From Verrucomicrobiota bacterium (GTDB lineage: Bacteria; Verrucomicrobiota; Verrucomicrobiae; Chthoniobacterales; UBA10450), in assembly GCA_005887855.1 (NCBI GenBank), contig VBQB01000172.1, positions 3,729 to 11,513 on the forward strand: 7,785 nucleotides of DNA, in the 5' to 3' direction. Positions 5,982 to 7,785 of this stretch are shown one piece after another; the stretch's first letter is position 1; each line of letters starts with the position of its first letter. The notes under the pieces were generated by a model, which was given only the letters and a program-made list of their open reading frames with translations, was not told where the DNA came from and did not search any database. The position numbers were made by a program, and so were the translations under genes.

Positions 5982-6518
5982 TTGGTCGCCACCGGTCGGC
6001 TTGTCTCCGCAAATCTCATTGTTAATCCCGGCTTTGAGACCGGCGACTTCACCGGCTGGACAACCACACCCGCTGCGAGCGGAAGCATTTTTGCCGTCGT
6101 CCCCACCTTCGCGCACTCCGGCACCTACGCCGTCTCCTTCGGCGCGTTCGGCGCGGATTTGGACGCCATCAGTCAGACCTTCGTGACGACACCCGGCACT
6201 CTGTACGACCTAAGCTTTTGGCTAACCAACAGTTTTGATAACAACGAGTTTCGGGTAACCTTTGGCGGTGTTACCGTGTTGGACCTCATTGATTCGGGCG
6301 ACCTACCTTATACGCAATTCACCTTTACCGGCCTTGCAACGGGCAGCTCAATGACCTTGGAGTTCGCCGGACGAAACGCCCCCAGCTTCTCTTATCTCGA
6401 CGACGTTTCGGTGACGCCCAGCTCCGGCGTCCCCGATTCCGGTTCCACCGCAATGCTGTTCGGGGTAAGTGCTGCTGCCCTGCTTCTGGCCAGGATGCGT
6501 TTCCGCCGAATCGCCTAG
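5982..6518 (+). CDS. VPDSG-CTERM exported protein
   Basis: Predicted secreted protein with a C-terminal sorting tail: VPDSG (residues 150-154), a short hydrophobic span (about 157-170) and a basic end (RMRFRR). This is the VPDSG variant of PEP-CTERM known from Verrucomicrobia, thought to be cut by an exosortase and linked to extracellular polymer. The body begins NLIVNPGFETGDFTGW (11-26), usual for beta-rich, carbohydrate-binding-like PEP-CTERM proteins, and ends YLDDVSVTP. The start is problematic. The only conventional codon in frame is TTG 5982, which cuts into the signal peptide. The frame is open back to 5883, and codons from about 5946 read SNLKSLWAIAIALVATGRLVSA, a complete signal peptide without ATG, GTG or TTG at its head. 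AAGGTAGG at 5934-5941 would suit a start near 5946. The start may be mutated or non-canonical. No exosortase gene is in the window. Confidence 0.75.
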   Translation: MVATGRLVSANLIVNPGFETGDFTGWTTTPAASGSIFAVVPTFAHSGTYAVSFGAFGADLDAISQTFVTTPGTLYDLSFWLTNSFDNNEFRVTFGGVTVLDLIDSGDLPYTQFTFTGLATGSSMTLEFAGRNAPSFSYLDDVSVTPSSGVPDSGSTAMLFGVSAAALLLARMRFRRIA

Positions 6519-6580
6519 CGGCCAGCTCGTTGGCATCAGAAATAGTGGCGAACTAATCACTTATCACCATTCACTTCCGC

Positions 6581-6697
6581 TCAACGCAGCATCGGCTGCT
6601 CCATATTCGCGAGCGCATAAGCGAAGACCGCGACGACAGCGGAGTTCTCGGCCAGTTCTTTGGGCACGATTTTATCGAGAGTGTCGGCCGCCTTGTC
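6581..6697 (-). pseudogene. 3' end of an M28-like peptidase gene
   Basis: An in-frame stretch of 38 codons plus TGA reads DKAADTLDKIVPKELAENSA, then a helix VVAVFAYALANMEQPMLR. The DTLDKI segment and the final helix closing in a Pro-x-x-Arg end resemble the C-terminus of bacterial M28 zinc aminopeptidases, where DTLDKID lies just after the last metal-binding His. No start codon, signal peptide or other peptidase motif lies upstream. The frame instead runs into the GIY-YIG gene in another phase (junction about 6690-6705). It is therefore a gene remnant, probably truncated by the rearrangement that placed the GIY-YIG gene here. Family assignment is by eye. Confidence 0.55.
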
Positions 6698-6917
6698 CCG
6701 ACTTGAGCGCGTTTTCGCGAGCGAGAGCTGCTGATCGAGACGACAACATCTCCAAATAGATCACCTTCCACGAGCCGCGAAAGCGTTTCGTCGTTCTTGT
6801 GAGCTTGTGCATTGGGTCGTTGTCCTGAATAGACCTGCGTTTAAGATCATCAGTTTGCCCGATGTAGAGCTTGCCATCGGGATTTTGCAGAACGCAAAAA
6901 CGAAGAAGCTCATCCAT
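6672..6917 (-). CDS. Decayed GIY-YIG domain protein
   Basis: An 81-aa GIY-YIG homologue that lines up residue for residue with the intact copy at 5194-5457 over the first 34 positions: VLQNPDGKLYIGQTDDLKRR here, VLQNREGKFYVGLSDDVARR there. Tyr18, Gly20, Arg27 and Glu68 remain, but the first catalytic-motif Tyr is Cys8, and the His of the usual His-Asn pair is Asp32. The typical C-terminal helix after KSGQG is lost; the frame ends GRHSR where it meets the peptidase remnant. The ATG is 8 nt after the CCA of tRNA-Asn, with only ATTTTTAA between and no Shine-Dalgarno site. It is probably inactive or decaying, though the open frame does not exclude expression. Confidence 0.65.
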   Translation of the reverse strand: MDELLRFCVLQNPDGKLYIGQTDDLKRRSIQDNDPMHKLTRTTKRFRGSWKVIYLEMLSSRSAALARENALKSGQGGRHSR

Positions 6918-6923
6918 TTAAAA

Positions 6924-6942
6924 ATTGGCTCCAGCGGTAGGA
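6924..6942 (-). repeat. 19-bp direct repeat copy inside tRNA-Asn
   Basis: Partner of 5628-5646, identical over 19 nt. It comprises the CCA, discriminator base, acceptor 3' strand and start of the T stem of the tRNA-Asn gene, plus 2 nt of flank. The copies are 1296 bp apart start to start and bracket the decayed GIY-YIG gene, the peptidase remnant and the VPDSG-CTERM gene. Confidence 0.7.
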
Positions 6943-7000
6943 TTCGAACCTACGACCAATCGGTTAACAGCCGACCGCTCTACCACTGAGCTACGCTGGA
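6926..7000 (-). tRNA. tRNA-Asn (GUU)
   Basis: A 75-nt cloverleaf with encoded CCA: acceptor TCCAGCG/CGCTGGA, discriminator G, D stem GCTC/GAGC with loop AGTGGTA, anticodon arm GTCGG-CTGTTAA-CCGAT, T arm GTAGG-TTCGAAT-CCTAC. The anticodon GUU reads Asn codons. All stems pair apart from one G-U at the base of the anticodon stem, so the gene looks functional despite the insertion directly downstream. No convincing promoter was seen at 7001-7080. Confidence 0.95.
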
Positions 7001-7257
7001 TCGTTTTCGCGCTCGATTGAGAGCCGTACATGTTGCCCACACGCCGTTGCGCGGCAAGTCGTACCTTAATCCAATCAAAATCGATATGGAAAACAAAAGC
7101 CGTGTCTTGATTATTCAGATCGCTTGGCTCAGTTCTGGCGCAATATCAGTATGACCCGGCCAGATCGCACGCGTACGGCGAATACAAATAAACCTTTCGA
7201 ATCGAACCGCTGTCTTCCCTAAGATCAACCGATGGCCATTCGCGCGCTCTTATCGTC
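7001..7257. other. Intergenic stretch with no clear gene
   Basis: This stretch lies between tRNA-Asn (leftward) and the membrane protein (rightward) and should hold divergent promoters. I see no convincing -35/-10 pair, operator, repeat or small ORF. ATG 7232 may belong to the downstream gene (see that entry). Confidence 0.4.
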
Positions 7258-7785
7258 GTGCTTTTCCTCGGCGGTGTTCAACTGCGCCGATGGACTTGGG
7301 ACGAAACGAGGCACGTTCGTTTCCAGCACGATATCGTCAACGGCTTTTACTGGGGCAGCGAAACATTGGCGGAAGCTCGTCGATTATCACCCGACGAAGC
7401 CTCTGCTAATTCTTGGACGGCATTCGTCCGCGGCTATTTCGCACTCTATGACCGGGTGAAGCGCGAGGCATACGAGAACGATTATCGCCTGGATTATCCA
7501 CCATTGCGCCTTCTGGTGATGTCGATTTGGGCGCGGCAGGTGCGCAGTGACTTCCCGGGAGTCGATGACGGACACCCAAAGCACGTCAAACCGCTGCTGA
7601 ACGTGAATCTCTTCTGCGAATTGCTTTCCGCAGTGGCGATTTTCCTCCTCGTCCGTTTGTGGGTGCGGCGATCGTCTGGTGCAACGCGCTCGCGCTTGCT
7701 GCGTGGTATGCCACTGCCGCATCGCGCTGAGATTTGCGGTCTGGCGGCGGCCGGCGTTGCCTGGCTTGAACCGTCAATGATTCTC
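7258..7785 (+). CDS. Multi-pass membrane protein, probable glycosyltransferase (partial)
   Basis: An open frame of 176 codons runs off the right edge. The readable protein has a hydrophobic N-terminus, then LRRWTWDETRH, then a long extracytoplasmic loop with FQHDIVNGFYWGSE, GYFALYDRVKREAYENDY, LDYPPLRLLVMSIWARQV and VKPLLNVNL. Membrane segments LLSAVAIFLLVRLWV and GLAAAGVAWLEPSMIL follow. An acidic WDE after the first helix, a Tyr-Pro-Pro loop and alternating helices are typical of GT-C lipid-linked-sugar glycosyltransferases and related DUF2029-like proteins, so transfer of a sugar from a polyprenyl carrier is likely but unproven. GTG 7258 is the first usual start in this frame but removes part of helix 1. 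ATG 7232 is in another phase: removing one CG from the CGCGCG at 7241-7246 would give MAIRALIVVLFLGG, so a 2-nt frameshift or sequence error is possible. Confidence 0.7.
   Translation, partial: MLFLGGVQLRRWTWDETRHVRFQHDIVNGFYWGSETLAEARRLSPDEASANSWTAFVRGYFALYDRVKREAYENDYRLDYPPLRLLVMSIWARQVRSDFPGVDDGHPKHVKPLLNVNLFCELLSAVAIFLLVRLWVRRSSGATRSRLLRGMPLPHRAEICGLAAAGVAWLEPSMIL

Noticed and set aside
6807..6989. 60-aa plus-strand ORF ending in SRPLYH
   Set aside because: Its C-terminal third is the antisense translation of the tRNA-Asn gene, a common annotation artefact, and the rest is antisense to the GIY-YIG ORF.
7232..7459. 75-aa plus-strand ORF from ATG 7232
   Set aside because: Beyond its first five codons it is a frame-shifted shadow of the longer membrane-protein frame with conserved loops and helices.
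7387..7777. Minus-strand ORFs opposite the membrane protein
   Set aside because: Antisense, rich in His/Arg/Gln, with no domain; the plus frame has clear membrane segments.
1..7785. CRISPR array, insertion sequence with terminal inverted repeats, or rRNA
   Set aside because: No regularly spaced repeats, transposase motifs or rRNA signatures were seen. The only long repeats are the tRNA-derived copies.

Overview
The window looks like chromosomal DNA of a soil or freshwater Verrucomicrobiota bacterium, close to the Spartobacteria/Chthoniobacterales ('Udaeobacter'-like) group. The best evidence is a secreted protein ending in a VPDSG-type PEP-CTERM sorting tail, a variant known mainly from that phylum. 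Moderately high GC, frequent GTG starts, few Shine-Dalgarno sites and tRNA-linked GIY-YIG genes fit this. The assignment is inference.

Positions 1-5030 hold five housekeeping-type genes, all on the minus strand. In transcription order they are a DUF72 protein, a DUF2062 membrane protein, a secreted D-Ala-D-Ala carboxypeptidase, a 6-phosphofructokinase (pfkA) and argininosuccinate synthase (argG). DUF72/DUF2062 are 14 nt apart, carboxypeptidase/pfkA 16 nt, and pfkA/argG 48 nt. They probably form one or two operons, with a possible break in the 77-nt gap after the DUF2062 gene. Two tandem hairpins after argG probably end transcription. A REP-like palindrome sits between pfkA and argG.

Positions 5145-7000 are a tRNA-anchored accessory patch and the most interesting part. 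Reading the minus strand: tRNA-Asn; a decayed GIY-YIG gene 8 nt after its CCA; the 3' end of an M28-like peptidase gene; a VPDSG-CTERM gene on the opposite strand; a small ORF; and a hairpin joined to a copy of the tRNA-Asn 3' end. Then come the initiator tRNA-fMet, an intact GIY-YIG gene 15 nt after its CCA, and another hairpin joined to a perfect 33-bp copy of the tRNA-fMet 3' end. The same plan (tRNA, GIY-YIG ORF, hairpin, displaced tRNA 3' end) thus occurs twice in tandem. It suggests minimal tRNA-targeting elements without an integrase gene of their own, one fresh (about 325 bp) and one decayed and carrying cargo (about 1.3 kb). This is inference from repeat geometry.

Positions 7001-7785 hold a 257-nt stretch with no recognisable feature, then the 5' part of a plus-strand multi-pass membrane protein resembling lipid-linked-sugar glycosyltransferases, which runs off the window.
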